The translations under genes were made by a program, and so were the position numbers. Below the pieces are notes generated by a model. It ran no database searches and had not been told where the DNA came from. It worked only from the letters and a program-made list of their open reading frames with translations. Shown one piece after another: positions 54,884-63,994 of a stretch of 64,000 nucleotides of DNA (position 1 is the stretch's first letter; each line of letters starts with the position of its first letter). Origin of the DNA: Pseudomonadota bacterium (GTDB lineage: Bacteria > Desulfobacterota > Desulfovibrionia > Desulfovibrionales > Desulfovibrionaceae); NCBI GenBank assembly GCA_023433925.1, contig JAEYTO010000026.1:38099-102098 (forward strand), given 5' to 3'.

Positions 54884-56170
54884 CTAGGCCACGGCCTCCC
54901 TGGCTTCGGCCTTCCGGCCGGTGTCCAGAAGCGCATCCAGGGATTCGAGCGAGCGCTCCCAGGAGTAATGACCGCGTATGAGTGTCTGGGCGTTTCCAGC
55001 AAGGCGTCCGGCCTGCTCGCGATCCTGCCACAGCTCGCGGATGGCGGCGGCGAAGCCCGCGGGGTCCGCGGCCACGCGCAGACAGCCTTCGTGGCCAAGG
55101 ACCCCGTCCGCCGCTTCGGGACGGGCCACCACGGGCACGCCCGCCGCCATGGCCTCCAGAACCTTGTTCTGGACGCCGCGCGCGATGCGCAGGGGCGCCA
55201 CGAAGACATCCGCGTTCCGCAGATACGGCCGCACGTCTGGGACATAGCCGGTCACGCTGATGCCGTCGCAGCGGCGCTCAAGACGCCGCAGGCGCTCCGA
55301 CGGCCTCGGACCCAGGACCGTGAAGCGCGCGCCGGGAAGCTCCTTCTTCACAAGGGGATAGGCCTCCTCGGCGAACCAGAGCACCGCGTCCTCGTTGGGG
55401 TAGTAGTCCATGGCGCCCATGAACACGATGCACGGGCCGGCCGCGTGCGCGCATCCCTGCCCCGGCTGGCCGCAATCCCCGCCATCCGTCTTGCCGCCGC
55501 GCCGGACGAAGTGTTCCCAATCCACCCCGTTGGGCACGACCGCGACCCTCCCGTGCGAACAGAACGTCCTGAACAGCCGCGCTTCGCGCTCGGAGACGAA
55601 CACGCTCCAGTCGAACGCGGCGGCCACCTTCTGCTCGTATTCCCGCAGGAGCCCGGCCTCCCTGGCGTAGATGAGCTTCCAGGGCAGGAACTTGCGTTGC
55701 GCGTAGGCCCGCCACTTCTCGGAATCCACATCCACGAAGTCCATGACCAGGCGCGGCCGGGCAGTCGCGCCGCCGGCCTGCGCCGCCAGCAGGGCGCTGT
55801 TGCGGAAGACGTATTCGGCCATGGGCGAGGAGAAGCAGATCACCGCGTCCATGGGCGTCTCGGCAAGCCGCGCGTCGATGGCGCGCTGCAGCGCCGGATG
55901 GTGGAAGTAGGGCACGCTCAGCGCGTTGCGCGTGAGGAGATGGCGCAGGGACAGGAGCTTCCGCCAGCGGGGCTGGATGACGGCGAAATCCAGGCTGGCG
56001 CAATATCCCCGCAGGGCATCCACGTAGCCCAGGTCGCCGGCGTCATCCACGAGGAACCCGAGGTGCAGCTCGTGCCGCCTGGACAGGTGCCTGATGGCGT
56101 GAAAGGCGCGTATCTTCTCGCCCTTGTCCGGCGGGAAAGGGATGCGGTGAGACAGGTACAGGATTCTCAT
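54884..56170 (-). CDS. TIGR03087-type XrtA sugar transferase
   Basis: A 428-residue GT-B enzyme. MRILYLSHRIPFPPDKGEK and FVDVDSEKWRAYAQ are hallmark segments of the PEP-CTERM/EpsH1-associated transferase family TIGR03087, with VVPNGVDWEHF, FMGAMDYYPNEDAVLWF and MAAGVPVVARPEA in the donor domain. An inserted Gly/Cys-rich stretch (residues about 228-243) is unusual. Specific to exosortase loci, it supports the XrtA assignment. Confidence 0.93.
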   Translation of the reverse strand: MRILYLSHRIPFPPDKGEKIRAFHAIRHLSRRHELHLGFLVDDAGDLGYVDALRGYCASLDFAVIQPRWRKLLSLRHLLTRNALSVPYFHHPALQRAIDARLAETPMDAVICFSSPMAEYVFRNSALLAAQAGGATARPRLVMDFVDVDSEKWRAYAQRKFLPWKLIYAREAGLLREYEQKVAAAFDWSVFVSEREARLFRTFCSHGRVAVVPNGVDWEHFVRRGGKTDGGDCGQPGQGCAHAAGPCIVFMGAMDYYPNEDAVLWFAEEAYPLVKKELPGARFTVLGPRPSERLRRLERRCDGISVTGYVPDVRPYLRNADVFVAPLRIARGVQNKVLEAMAAGVPVVARPEAADGVLGHEGCLRVAADPAGFAAAIRELWQDREQAGRLAGNAQTLIRGHYSWERSLESLDALLDTGRKAEAREAVA

Positions 56171-56192
56171 CTGGTTTATCCGCCCTCTCCGC

Positions 56193-57275
56193 CTAGGGGA
56201 TGTTGCGCACGATGCACGGGCCGAGCAGGTTGGCCAGGGGCAGGGGCAGCCGTTTCCAGCCCTCGATGAACAGTTTGTACCTGGGATTCGTGGGGTTCAC
56301 CTTGGGCTCTTCCCGCGAGCGCACGAGCCTTGTGCGGTAGTCGAGCGGGCTGGGCTCGAAACCCCAGTGACACTTGAAATCATGAGAGCCGGAACCGCGC
56401 TTGCTGCGGCCGAAGTCGAACTCCGTGAAGCCGTTCTCGCAGCCGTGGCGCAGCAGCTCCCAGTACATGAAGTCGTTGGCGGCATCCTTGAAATGCTCGC
56501 GCAGGCCGGCCCCGTAATAGGGCATGAGCCTGCCCTTGAAGGCGAAGCTGAGGACGCCGGCCACGGCGGCATCGCCCTTGAGCACCAGCAGGATGAAGGA
56601 GTCCCCGAAGGTTTCGAGGATTTCCCTGAAGAACCGCTTGGGGAATACGGGCGTGCCCAGGTCGCGCACGTTCCTGGAGTAGATGGAGTAGAAGGCGTCC
56701 AGGGCGTCGAGCCGCCCGATACGCGAGGAGAGCCCGTTCTTGACGCCCTTGCGCACCATGGCGCGCTGCTTGCGCGGAATGGCCTGCATATTGGCCTCCA
56801 CGTCGGGCAGGATGGGCTTGCGGAAGGTCACGTACAGATCATTGCGGACCCAGCGCGGGCCGCTCCCCTTCCCTGCGCCGCCGTTCCCCGCCGCGTCCGG
56901 CTCGCCCGAAGCCGCCGGGGCGCTCATGTTGCGCAGCTCCAGGTAGTCCACGCCCATGGCCTCGGCCAGGATTTCGGCGCTGCTGACCAGCGCGTCTCGG
57001 GCTTCCCGGTCCGCGGCGCACGGGCCTCCGTAGACGCCGAAGGGCACCGAGACAAGGCTGTGCCCGAACAGGCGCGACTTGAGCTCGAAGAGCGGCAGGA
57101 CCCCGCGCACCTGGCCGTTTTCCGTGGCCAGCATGCAGTGCGGCTTGTGGCCGAAGCTGCGCCGCACGACATCCATCCAGCCCGTCAGGTGGAAGAAGTT
57201 GCCCTGGGGGCTCCCGGCCACGAAATCATCCCAGCCTCGCCGATGCCGCTCGCCAAAGGACTCTATGATCAACAT
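56193..57275 (-). CDS. FemAB family XrtA-associated protein
   Basis: A 360-residue protein with two GNAT-like halves. FHLTGWMDVVRRSFGHKPH and VPFGVYGGPCAA match the N-terminal half; VRKGVKNGLSSRIG, YYGAGLREHFKDAANDFMYWELLRHG (as two segments) and EFDFGRSKRGSGSHDFK the C-terminal half. FemAB proteins move amino acids from aminoacyl-tRNA in peptidoglycan; the XrtA branch is proposed to act on the polymer or lipid carrier. A short GC-rich insert lies near residue 125. GGGA precedes ATG 57275. Confidence 0.9.
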   Translation of the reverse strand: MLIIESFGERHRRGWDDFVAGSPQGNFFHLTGWMDVVRRSFGHKPHCMLATENGQVRGVLPLFELKSRLFGHSLVSVPFGVYGGPCAADREARDALVSSAEILAEAMGVDYLELRNMSAPAASGEPDAAGNGGAGKGSGPRWVRNDLYVTFRKPILPDVEANMQAIPRKQRAMVRKGVKNGLSSRIGRLDALDAFYSIYSRNVRDLGTPVFPKRFFREILETFGDSFILLVLKGDAAVAGVLSFAFKGRLMPYYGAGLREHFKDAANDFMYWELLRHGCENGFTEFDFGRSKRGSGSHDFKCHWGFEPSPLDYRTRLVRSREEPKVNPTNPRYKLFIEGWKRLPLPLANLLGPCIVRNIP

Positions 57276-57386
57276 GGCTGCATTCCCATTCGCACGCGGA
57301 TTTCCGGGTTGGCCCCGAGCCGAAGGTGTGGAGGCGCCCTCCATCGGCATGCTTCTGCTCCGGACAGGTTCGGCCGCTCCGGCAGC

Positions 57387-58736
57387 TCAACGTCCGCCTT
57401 GCCCCAAGAGCACGACATGGAAGGTCTTGAGGATGACCTTCAGATCAAGCCAGAGGGAGATGTTCTTGATGTAGTAAAGATCGTAGCGGAGCTTCTCGAA
57501 CGAATCATCCACGGAGCTTCCGTAGTGATACATGACCTGGGCCCAGCCGGTCAGGCCGGGCTTCACGTAGTGCCGTTCGGAATAGTACGGGATGGACTCC
57601 TTGAGCAGTTGCACGAACTCGGGCCGCTCGGGCCTGGGGCCGACCATGCTCATGTCCCCCAGGAGCACGTTGACGAGTTGCGGGACCTCGTCCAGCCGCG
57701 ACTTGCGCATGAAGCGGCCCAGCCGCGTGACGCGGGGGTCCTGCTGCTGCGCCCATACCGCACCTGTCCTGGCCTCGGCCCCATGGACCATGGTCCGGAA
57801 CTTGATTACCTTGAAGAGCTTGTCGTCTTTTCCCACGCGAGTCTGCGTGAAGAAGACAGGCCCTCGGGAATCCAGCTTGATGAGCAGGGCCAGCAGCGGA
57901 AAAAGGGGCAGCATGAGGAGCAGGCCGACGCTGGCGCAGACCAGGTCGAAGGCCCTCTTGATGAATCTCGTCAGCGGCGTGATCTTGAAGCCGTCCGCGA
58001 AAATGAACCAGCCCGGAGTGATTCTCTCCAGGAGCATCTTGCGCTTGACCCCTTCGTAGAAGGTCGGCGCATCCACCACGGAGACACCCTGCAACTTGCA
58101 GCAAAGCAGCTCCTTGAGCGGAAATGCCCCCCTGCGCTCGCCAAGCGCCACCACGACCTGGGTTGCGCCCAGGTCCTTCACGGTCTGGAGCAAGGAGCCC
58201 TGGGTTCCCACTACGAGCTTCCTCGGAACCTCGACGTCTTCGGCCTGGGCGGCCACATAGCCCAGGAGCCTGGCCCCGTTTTCGCCTTCGGCGCAAAGCG
58301 CGCCCATGGACTTGGCCATGGGGCCGGTTCCGAGCACGAGCACCTGCCGGCCGACCCTGGAAAAAAGCCGCATCCTCCTGAAGAGCATGTGCCAGATCAA
58401 ATGCAGCACGCCGAATCCGAGCAGCGCCAGGGCGCCGATGATCCATTCTTGTTGCGTTATGCCGCCGAGGGATCCCAGCACGAAAAGCGCGAGGAACCCG
58501 AGCAGCATGAGCAGAGCCATGCGCACGGCTATCTCCCTGCCGTCCCGCTGCCTGTAGATATCGAGCGTAAGCGCGGCGGCGGTGACCGCCCCGAGAAAGC
58601 CCACGACGATCCCCGCGCTGACCGTGACCGCCAGGCCCTGGGTCAGCGAGAGAATGAGCGCGCTCGACAGGTAGAGGGATGCCAGCGCCGAGGCGATATC
58701 CAGGGTCACGAGGGGAAGGATGGTGCGCATTGGCAT
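57387..58736 (-). CDS. TIGR03013-type initiating sugar transferase
   Basis: A 449-residue polyprenyl-phosphate hexose-1-phosphate transferase (WcaJ/EpsB2 group). Four membrane segments (1-110), a cytoplasmic Rossmann-like domain (VLVLGTGPMAKSM), a membrane helix near residue 265, and the catalytic domain: GPVFFTQTRVGKDDK, VIKFRTM, RKSRLDEVPQLVNVL, MSMVGPRPERPEF, KPGLTGWAQ. It loads the first sugar onto undecaprenyl phosphate. AGGA precedes the ATG. Five bases from prsT. Confidence 0.94.
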   Translation of the reverse strand: MPMRTILPLVTLDIASALASLYLSSALILSLTQGLAVTVSAGIVVGFLGAVTAAALTLDIYRQRDGREIAVRMALLMLLGFLALFVLGSLGGITQQEWIIGALALLGFGVLHLIWHMLFRRMRLFSRVGRQVLVLGTGPMAKSMGALCAEGENGARLLGYVAAQAEDVEVPRKLVVGTQGSLLQTVKDLGATQVVVALGERRGAFPLKELLCCKLQGVSVVDAPTFYEGVKRKMLLERITPGWFIFADGFKITPLTRFIKRAFDLVCASVGLLLMLPLFPLLALLIKLDSRGPVFFTQTRVGKDDKLFKVIKFRTMVHGAEARTGAVWAQQQDPRVTRLGRFMRKSRLDEVPQLVNVLLGDMSMVGPRPERPEFVQLLKESIPYYSERHYVKPGLTGWAQVMYHYGSSVDDSFEKLRYDLYYIKNISLWLDLKVILKTFHVVLLGQGGR

Positions 58737-58740
58737 GTTC

Positions 58741-61422
58741 CTAGATGATCTCCTGAAGGAGCTTTTGGGCGGCCTTGGCCTCGGGGAAGCCCTGGTGCTC
58801 CAAGGCCTTGGACAGGTATTCCCTGGCGGGTTCGGTCTTGCCCACGGCCGCGTACGCGCGCGCCAGGTTGTACTGGACGGTGGGGTTGTCGGGCAGCGAC
58901 GCCGCCGCGCGCTCCAGGAGCCGCACGGCCTCGGCCTTCCTGCCGCTCTCCAGCAGGACAACCCCCAGCGTGTCCATGACCGAAGGCTCCTGGGGCATGA
59001 GCTGGAAGGCCCGATAGGCAAGCTCCAGCGCCGAATCCTTCCCCTTCCGGCCGCCAAGCCCCTTGGCATAAAGGACCGCGAGGTTGTTCATGGCTGGCGC
59101 GTAGTCCTTGCGCGCCTTGAGCGCGCGCTCGTAGGCCTCGATCGCCTCCGTGGCCTCGCCGGCCAGCTCGCAGGCCCGCCCGATGCCGAAAAGGGCCTGG
59201 GCGGAGCCGGGGTTCGCCTTGGCGACCTCGGTGAAGGTCCGCTTGCCTTCCGCCGCCGCGCCGCGCCGCATGTAATGCTCCCCGAGGGCCAGGAGGGCGG
59301 CATGGGCGATGGGCTTGCGTTGCGCGGCGGCCTTGAGCGTGGCGACGGCCTCGTCGTGCCTGCCCTGCCTTTCCTGGAGCGAGGCCAGAGCCAGGTATCC
59401 GGCCAGGGATTCCGGCTCGATGTCGATGATCCGCCGCGCCTGCGCCATGGCGCTCTCGTGGTCTCCCATGGCCAGATGCACGCCGATCTTCCTGCTCAAC
59501 CCCAATCCGGGGTTCCGGCTCTGCACGCTCTCGAAGACCGCCAGGGCCTCAGCGGGCTTCTTGGAGGCCAGCAGCAGATCGCCCTTGAGCAGGAGAGCGG
59601 GCAGGGATTTCCCGTCCAGGCTCAGGGCCTTATCCGCCAGGGCCAGGGCTTGCTGGAATTCGCGCCGTGTCCCGAGATGGCGGGCCAGCCCGAGCAAGGC
59701 CTGGGGATCGTCGGTCTCGCTCGCGCGGGCGATGACCGCGCCGGCCTCCTCGTCCTTCCCGTCGAGCCCGAGCAGGACGGCCAGCGCGATGGCGGCCTCG
59801 GCTCGCCGGGGATTCCGGGACAGCAGCTCCCTGTACTCGCCCACGGCCTTTTCACGCTCCTGCCGCTGAAGGAATATCCTGGCCCGCGCGACGTACGCGG
59901 CTGGCGAATCCGGGTCGGCCTGCTTGGCCTTGCCCAGCAGCTCGAGCGCCGCGTCGAGGTTTCCGCGCAGCATGTCGACCTGACCCAGGTGCGTGTAAGC
60001 CAGCGCATCCCCGGCGCTCCCGTCCAGGGCTTGGCGCATGAGGGCTTCGGCCTTGTCGAGCTCCCCCTGGCGGACATGGCGGCCGAACAGGAACATCCTC
60101 GATCCGAGGTTGTCCGGATCGGCCTTGAGCGCGGCGGCCATGGAGCCCGCCGCGTCATCCATGTCCCCCTGGCTGGCCTGCGCGAGGCCCTTCCTGAAGT
60201 GCGCCTCGGCCATCTCGGGTTCCAGGGACACTGCCGCGTCGTATTCGGCCATGCCTTCCTCCAGACGGCCCACGGCCACCAGGGCCGACCCCAATGCCGT
60301 CCGGGCGGCCGCGCTGCCCGGCTCGGCATGGACCACGTGCTGGGCCATGGCCAGGGCGGCATCGAGCCGCTTCTGGCGCAGGAGCACCTCGACATACATC
60401 AGCCGGGCCGGAAGAAAATCCGGGGCTTGTTCGAGCACCTTGTTCAGGTGGCTCAGGGCGGTTTCGAGCTCGCCAAGCCTGAGCGAGGCCTTGCTCAGGT
60501 AGAAGTAGGCCTCCTGTCGCGGATGCTTGCGCAGCGAACCGCCGAGGGCCTCGGAGGCCGCCTTGAAGTCGTTTCGGGCAAACGCGGCGATGCCCTTGAG
60601 CAGGTCCCCTTCGGGACGCTTGGGATGGTCCTGGGCCAGCTCCGTGCTCAACCGGTCCGCCTCCTCGCGGTTGCCGCCGTCCAGGAGCAGAAGCCCCAGC
60701 CTGTATTTCGCCACCGGGTTCTCGGGGGCCACCCGCACGAGCTCGCGGTACGTTGCGACCAGTTGTTCCCGGTCGCCGCGCCTGCGCTGGACCTCGGCGA
60801 GCAGGAACAGGCCCGGCGCATCCGCGGGACTGCTCTTGAAAAGCAGGTCGAGCTCGGCCTGTGCGCCGGCCAGGTCGTCCCGCTGCAGCCGGACCCGTGC
60901 CAGATTGAAGTGCGCTACGGTCGATGCGGGTTCGGACTGGAGGATCTCAAGGAAACACTTCTCTCCCTCCGCCAGCTTGCCCTCGGCCAGGAAGGCCCTG
61001 CCCAACAGCGCCAGGGCCTCGACCCGCTCGGCCGGACCCTGGGCAAGCTCAAGGCCTTGCCGGGCAGCCTCCAGCGCGCCGCCGGCATCACCGACCGCTA
61101 GTTTCGCCTCGGCGAGCAGCAGACGCATCGCATGGTGCGCGGGCTGCACCGCCACAACCTCGCCCGTCAGCTCCGCGACCTTGCTCCACTTGCCCAGATT
61201 CTTGTAGGCCAGAGCCAGCATCTCCTTGGCCTTCACCAGGTCGGGCTCCTTTTCGAGGGCGCTCTTGAACAAGACCACCGCGCCGGAGTAGTTGCCCTGC
61301 TCGTAGTATCGATTGCCCTCGGCCAGATAATCCTCACCGGTCTTGCTTGAGCAGGCGGACAGGCCAAAAGACAAGGTCAGCCCTATGGCGAGACACAGCA
61401 GCCCGTGGCTGGACTTGGCCAT
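58741..61422 (-). CDS. prsT: PEP-CTERM system TPR lipoprotein PrsT
   Basis: An 893-residue lipoprotein made almost wholly of tetratricopeptide repeats (about 22). Signal MAKSSHGLLCLAIGL... ends in LSAC with Cys24. Repeats are clear throughout, e.g. AVVLFKSALEKEPDLVKAKE and AIEAYERALKARKDYAPAMN. PrsT is a marker of XrtA loci and may scaffold export at the envelope. Start uncertain: in-frame options run to 61494; ATG 61422 gives a normal signal peptide and has GGTGG eight bases upstream. First gene of the 13-gene minus arm. Confidence 0.9.
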   Translation of the reverse strand: MAKSSHGLLCLAIGLTLSFGLSACSSKTGEDYLAEGNRYYEQGNYSGAVVLFKSALEKEPDLVKAKEMLALAYKNLGKWSKVAELTGEVVAVQPAHHAMRLLLAEAKLAVGDAGGALEAARQGLELAQGPAERVEALALLGRAFLAEGKLAEGEKCFLEILQSEPASTVAHFNLARVRLQRDDLAGAQAELDLLFKSSPADAPGLFLLAEVQRRRGDREQLVATYRELVRVAPENPVAKYRLGLLLLDGGNREEADRLSTELAQDHPKRPEGDLLKGIAAFARNDFKAASEALGGSLRKHPRQEAYFYLSKASLRLGELETALSHLNKVLEQAPDFLPARLMYVEVLLRQKRLDAALAMAQHVVHAEPGSAAARTALGSALVAVGRLEEGMAEYDAAVSLEPEMAEAHFRKGLAQASQGDMDDAAGSMAAALKADPDNLGSRMFLFGRHVRQGELDKAEALMRQALDGSAGDALAYTHLGQVDMLRGNLDAALELLGKAKQADPDSPAAYVARARIFLQRQEREKAVGEYRELLSRNPRRAEAAIALAVLLGLDGKDEEAGAVIARASETDDPQALLGLARHLGTRREFQQALALADKALSLDGKSLPALLLKGDLLLASKKPAEALAVFESVQSRNPGLGLSRKIGVHLAMGDHESAMAQARRIIDIEPESLAGYLALASLQERQGRHDEAVATLKAAAQRKPIAHAALLALGEHYMRRGAAAEGKRTFTEVAKANPGSAQALFGIGRACELAGEATEAIEAYERALKARKDYAPAMNNLAVLYAKGLGGRKGKDSALELAYRAFQLMPQEPSVMDTLGVVLLESGRKAEAVRLLERAAASLPDNPTVQYNLARAYAAVGKTEPAREYLSKALEHQGFPEAKAAQKLLQEII

Positions 61423-61562
61423 GATCATTGCCACCATTTCATATGCAAGTTTTTTAAAAAAGCAGCGTGCGACCAAGGATCGACCTCCAATCATGCCAAT
61501 TCAAGACCAAAACAAAACCATTCCATGCTGCAATCCTGAATATAAATTAATACCAAAATCAA

Positions 61563-61578
61563 TGCACACAGGCAGCCA
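61563..61578 (-). promoter_or_regulatory. Candidate sigma-54 promoter of the prsT operon
   Basis: On the minus strand TGGCTGCCTGTGTGCA: TGGC and TGCA with exact GG-N10-GC spacing, four other consensus positions differ. About 140 bases before the prsT start, in the AT-rich part. Confidence 0.4.
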
Positions 61579-62420
61579 AGCTGACGCTTATCCGCCAATT
61601 TAAAGTCAAGGCATTCAATAAAAATTCAAACTGTTCCATGCCTAAGCGGCAATGCATTTATAAACAACAATCAACGCTAGCTTGTGCTTTAGCATGAAGC
61701 ATTTTTTTTAGGCAAGCGGAGGTTTCCTTTTTACGACCCTCACGCAGGCGATGATGAGATTGAAACGTGATATTAACAAGTTGCGTTAGTTATAATCCCA
61801 CTCCTAAAAACTAACGCCCTGCCTTGCGCGGGGGACGCGAGCAAAATTCCGCCGCCGGGACCTGTCATGACATGGATCATGGATGGGTCTCTGACGCCTC
61901 TTTCGAGCTATGGGGTGCGCAAAACAGAGAGGAGGATGACTTGCGGCTTGTCGCGCGGGGCATGGGAACGGTTTTCACGGAATGAATGCCCGCCATGCGG
62001 CCCATGCCGCAGACAGCGGCTCCATGCCGAACCTTCGGGCTTCGCCTGACCAAGGTTCCGCGAGACACTTCATCAGACGGCTGGGGCTGCGCGCGACCTT
62101 GCCCGCAAGCCGCGCATTCGGGCTCTGGGAATGGCTTGTCCAGCCGGCCGCGGCGCAAACCCGTCACAGTGCCTCTCCGAGCTTCAAGGTATTGCGCGGA
62201 TCACCCGTGACAGGGCGCTGCCTCTCAGCGGGCTCTCGTCCCTGAAAGGAGCCGTCGGAACAGGAGTCTCTGCCCCATTCCTCGGCAAGCCTTGGCAAAG
62301 CTGGGAATATCTCCCTGATTTGTTGCAAGCCGCTCCAGCCGCAAAGCAGGCGGATTGCGCGGATCAATCCTTGCCCCCAGCAGCTTTCGGCAGCCATGGG
62401 TCAGGCCAAGGGCGATGCCG

Positions 62421-62457
62421 GGCAAGCCTTTCTCTTTGACCGGAGCTTGCCTTTTTT
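62421..62457 (+). terminator. Orphan rho-independent terminator
   Basis: GGCAAGC-N17-GCTTGCC followed by TTTTTT. No plus-strand coding gene precedes it within the intergenic region. Confidence 0.75.
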
Positions 62458-62476
62458 GTTCGGCGTGCCGTATATG
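62447..62476 (+). promoter_or_regulatory. Possible promoter of the second tviC-like gene
   Basis: TTGCCT, 18-base spacer, TATATG. It overlaps the end of the orphan terminator and lies about 255 bases before the gene. Confidence 0.35.
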
Positions 62477-62730
62477 CGATACTTGCGCCCTCAATCAGGG
62501 CTCATGACGTCCGGCGATGCAGGCGTGCACGGGCGAGGGGGATGATGGTCCGGATGCACGGGGCGACGGCTTCAACATGGACTCGCCGCATTCGGCTCCG
62601 GACCCATCCGGCGGATGCGGCATCGGAACTCGGCAAGCCACTCACGGTCCACGCGCCTCCCTGCCGCGCACGAAATCCCTCCCGGCCTTCGGGATGTCTC
62701 ATGTCAACCCGCAACCAAGGTGACACCCGC

Positions 62731-63777
62731 ATGGATTCCTACGAGATCGCCCGCGACGACCTCCGGCGCAGGCCGCGCAACTGGCTCCTGACCGGGACTG
62801 CCGGATTCATCGGCTCGAACATCCTGCAAGCGTTGCTGGAGCTCGACCAGCACGTGCTCGGGGTGGACAACTTCATGACCGGCAAGGAGGCGAACCTCGC
62901 CCAGGTGCGCCAAGCCGTATCCCCTGCGCAATGGTCCCGCTTCAGCCTCGTGCGCGGGGATATCCGCGACGCCCAGCTCGTGCGCGCGGCCTGCTCCGGC
63001 ATGGATCACGTGATGCACCAGGCGGCCCTTGGATCCGTGCCCTGGTCCATCGAGGACCCCGTCGCGGCCCACGAGCACAACATGACCGGCTTCCTGAACG
63101 TGCTCCTGGCCGCCAAGGGAGCCAAGGTGCGCGGCCTCGTGTACGCCTGCTCCAGCGCGGTCTACGGCGACGCCCCCGCCCTGCCCGCCCGCGAGAGCGG
63201 CGCATGCAGACCGCTGTCCCCGTACGCGGCCACCAAGCTCGGCAACGAGATCTATGCCCAGGCCTTCGGCCTGTGCTATGACCTCAAGACCGTGGGCCTG
63301 CGCTACTTCAACATCTTCGGCCCTCGCCAGGACCCGGCCGGGGCATACGCGGCGGTCATCCCACTCTGGTTCTCCAGGCTCATCCAGGGCCAGCCGGTCT
63401 TCATCAACGGCGATGGGGAGACCACCCGCGACTTCTGCCATGTGGAGGACTGCGTGCAGGCCAACATCCTCGCGGCTACCTGCGAACGCGACGACGTGCG
63501 CGGCCAGGTCTTCAACATCGGCTGCGGCGTGGGCACGTCCCTTAACGCGCTCTACCGCCACATCCGGGAGCTCGTGGCCGAGCGCATGCCCGAGGCGGCC
63601 GGCATGGAGCCCCTTTACCGCGACTTCCGGCCCGGGGACGTGCGCTTCTCCGAGGCCGACACGCGCAAGGCCAGGCAACTGCTCGGATTCAGCCCCCGAA
63701 ACAGCGTCCGCGACGGGCTGGCCAAGGCGGCCGGCTGGTACATGAGCCACCTCGCGGCCCCTGCCTGCGCGGCCTAA
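62731..63777 (+). CDS. Second TviC/WbpP-like UDP-sugar epimerase
   Basis: A 348-residue extended SDR like the tviC product at 26002: NWLLTGTAGFIGSNIL, VLGVDNFMTGKEANL, HQAALGSVPWSIEDP, SSAVYGDAPALPARES, SPYAATK, RYFNIFGPRQDPAGAYAA. The catalytic Ser and Tyr-X3-Lys are kept; differences such as PWSIED for PRSIED and CSSAVYG for SSSSVYG may change substrate choice. AAGGTGA precedes the ATG by eight bases. It stands alone, without a dehydrogenase, outside the main operons. Confidence 0.9.
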   Translation: MDSYEIARDDLRRRPRNWLLTGTAGFIGSNILQALLELDQHVLGVDNFMTGKEANLAQVRQAVSPAQWSRFSLVRGDIRDAQLVRAACSGMDHVMHQAALGSVPWSIEDPVAAHEHNMTGFLNVLLAAKGAKVRGLVYACSSAVYGDAPALPARESGACRPLSPYAATKLGNEIYAQAFGLCYDLKTVGLRYFNIFGPRQDPAGAYAAVIPLWFSRLIQGQPVFINGDGETTRDFCHVEDCVQANILAATCERDDVRGQVFNIGCGVGTSLNALYRHIRELVAERMPEAAGMEPLYRDFRPGDVRFSEADTRKARQLLGFSPRNSVRDGLAKAAGWYMSHLAAPACAA

Positions 63778-63796
63778 CGCATTTTGCGAATCAACT

Positions 63797-63819
63797 GAGA
63801 GAGGGCGCTGCCCTCTCTC
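63797..63819 (+). terminator. Hairpin after the second epimerase gene
   Basis: GAGAGAGGGC-GCT-GCCCTCTCTC, 20 bases past the stop, no T-run. Confidence 0.55.
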
Positions 63820-63861
63820 ACGGATCGTTGACAAAGGTCGATATTATACTGCCTCCGGCGG

Positions 63862-63884
63862 CCAAGGGGGCGCGGCCCCCTTGG
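63862..63884. repeat. GC-rich hairpin element
   Basis: CCAAGGGGGC-GCG-GCCCCCTTGG, perfect 10-bp arms. Its GGGC-GCG-GCCC core resembles the hairpin after clpB (5285) and the type of intergenic palindrome I associate with Desulfovibrio genomes. Confidence 0.55.
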
Positions 63885-63956
63885 AACCCCGTCTTTCAAC
63901 TGCGGCACCCAGACAATATGCTGAAATAATATCAAAAGTTTTTGGTGGAGAGAGCG

Positions 63957-63994
63957 CGAGAGAGGCCCCTTCTTTCAAAAAGGGGCCTCTCTCG
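63957..63994. terminator. Strong hairpin at window end
   Basis: CGAGAGAGGCCCCTT-N8-AAGGGGCCTCTCTCG, a perfect 15-bp stem. It probably ends a minus-strand gene lying beyond the window, or belongs to the same hairpin family as the two before it. Confidence 0.6.

Larger units (their letters stand above)
61423..62730. other. Long intergenic with AT-rich half and orphan terminator
   Basis: Bases 61440-61830 are AT-rich and must hold the promoter of the minus arm. Bases 61850-62420 are GC-rich with only poor-quality frames on both strands. They end at a clear terminator with no gene before it, so an untranslated RNA or a decayed gene is possible. Confidence 0.5.
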
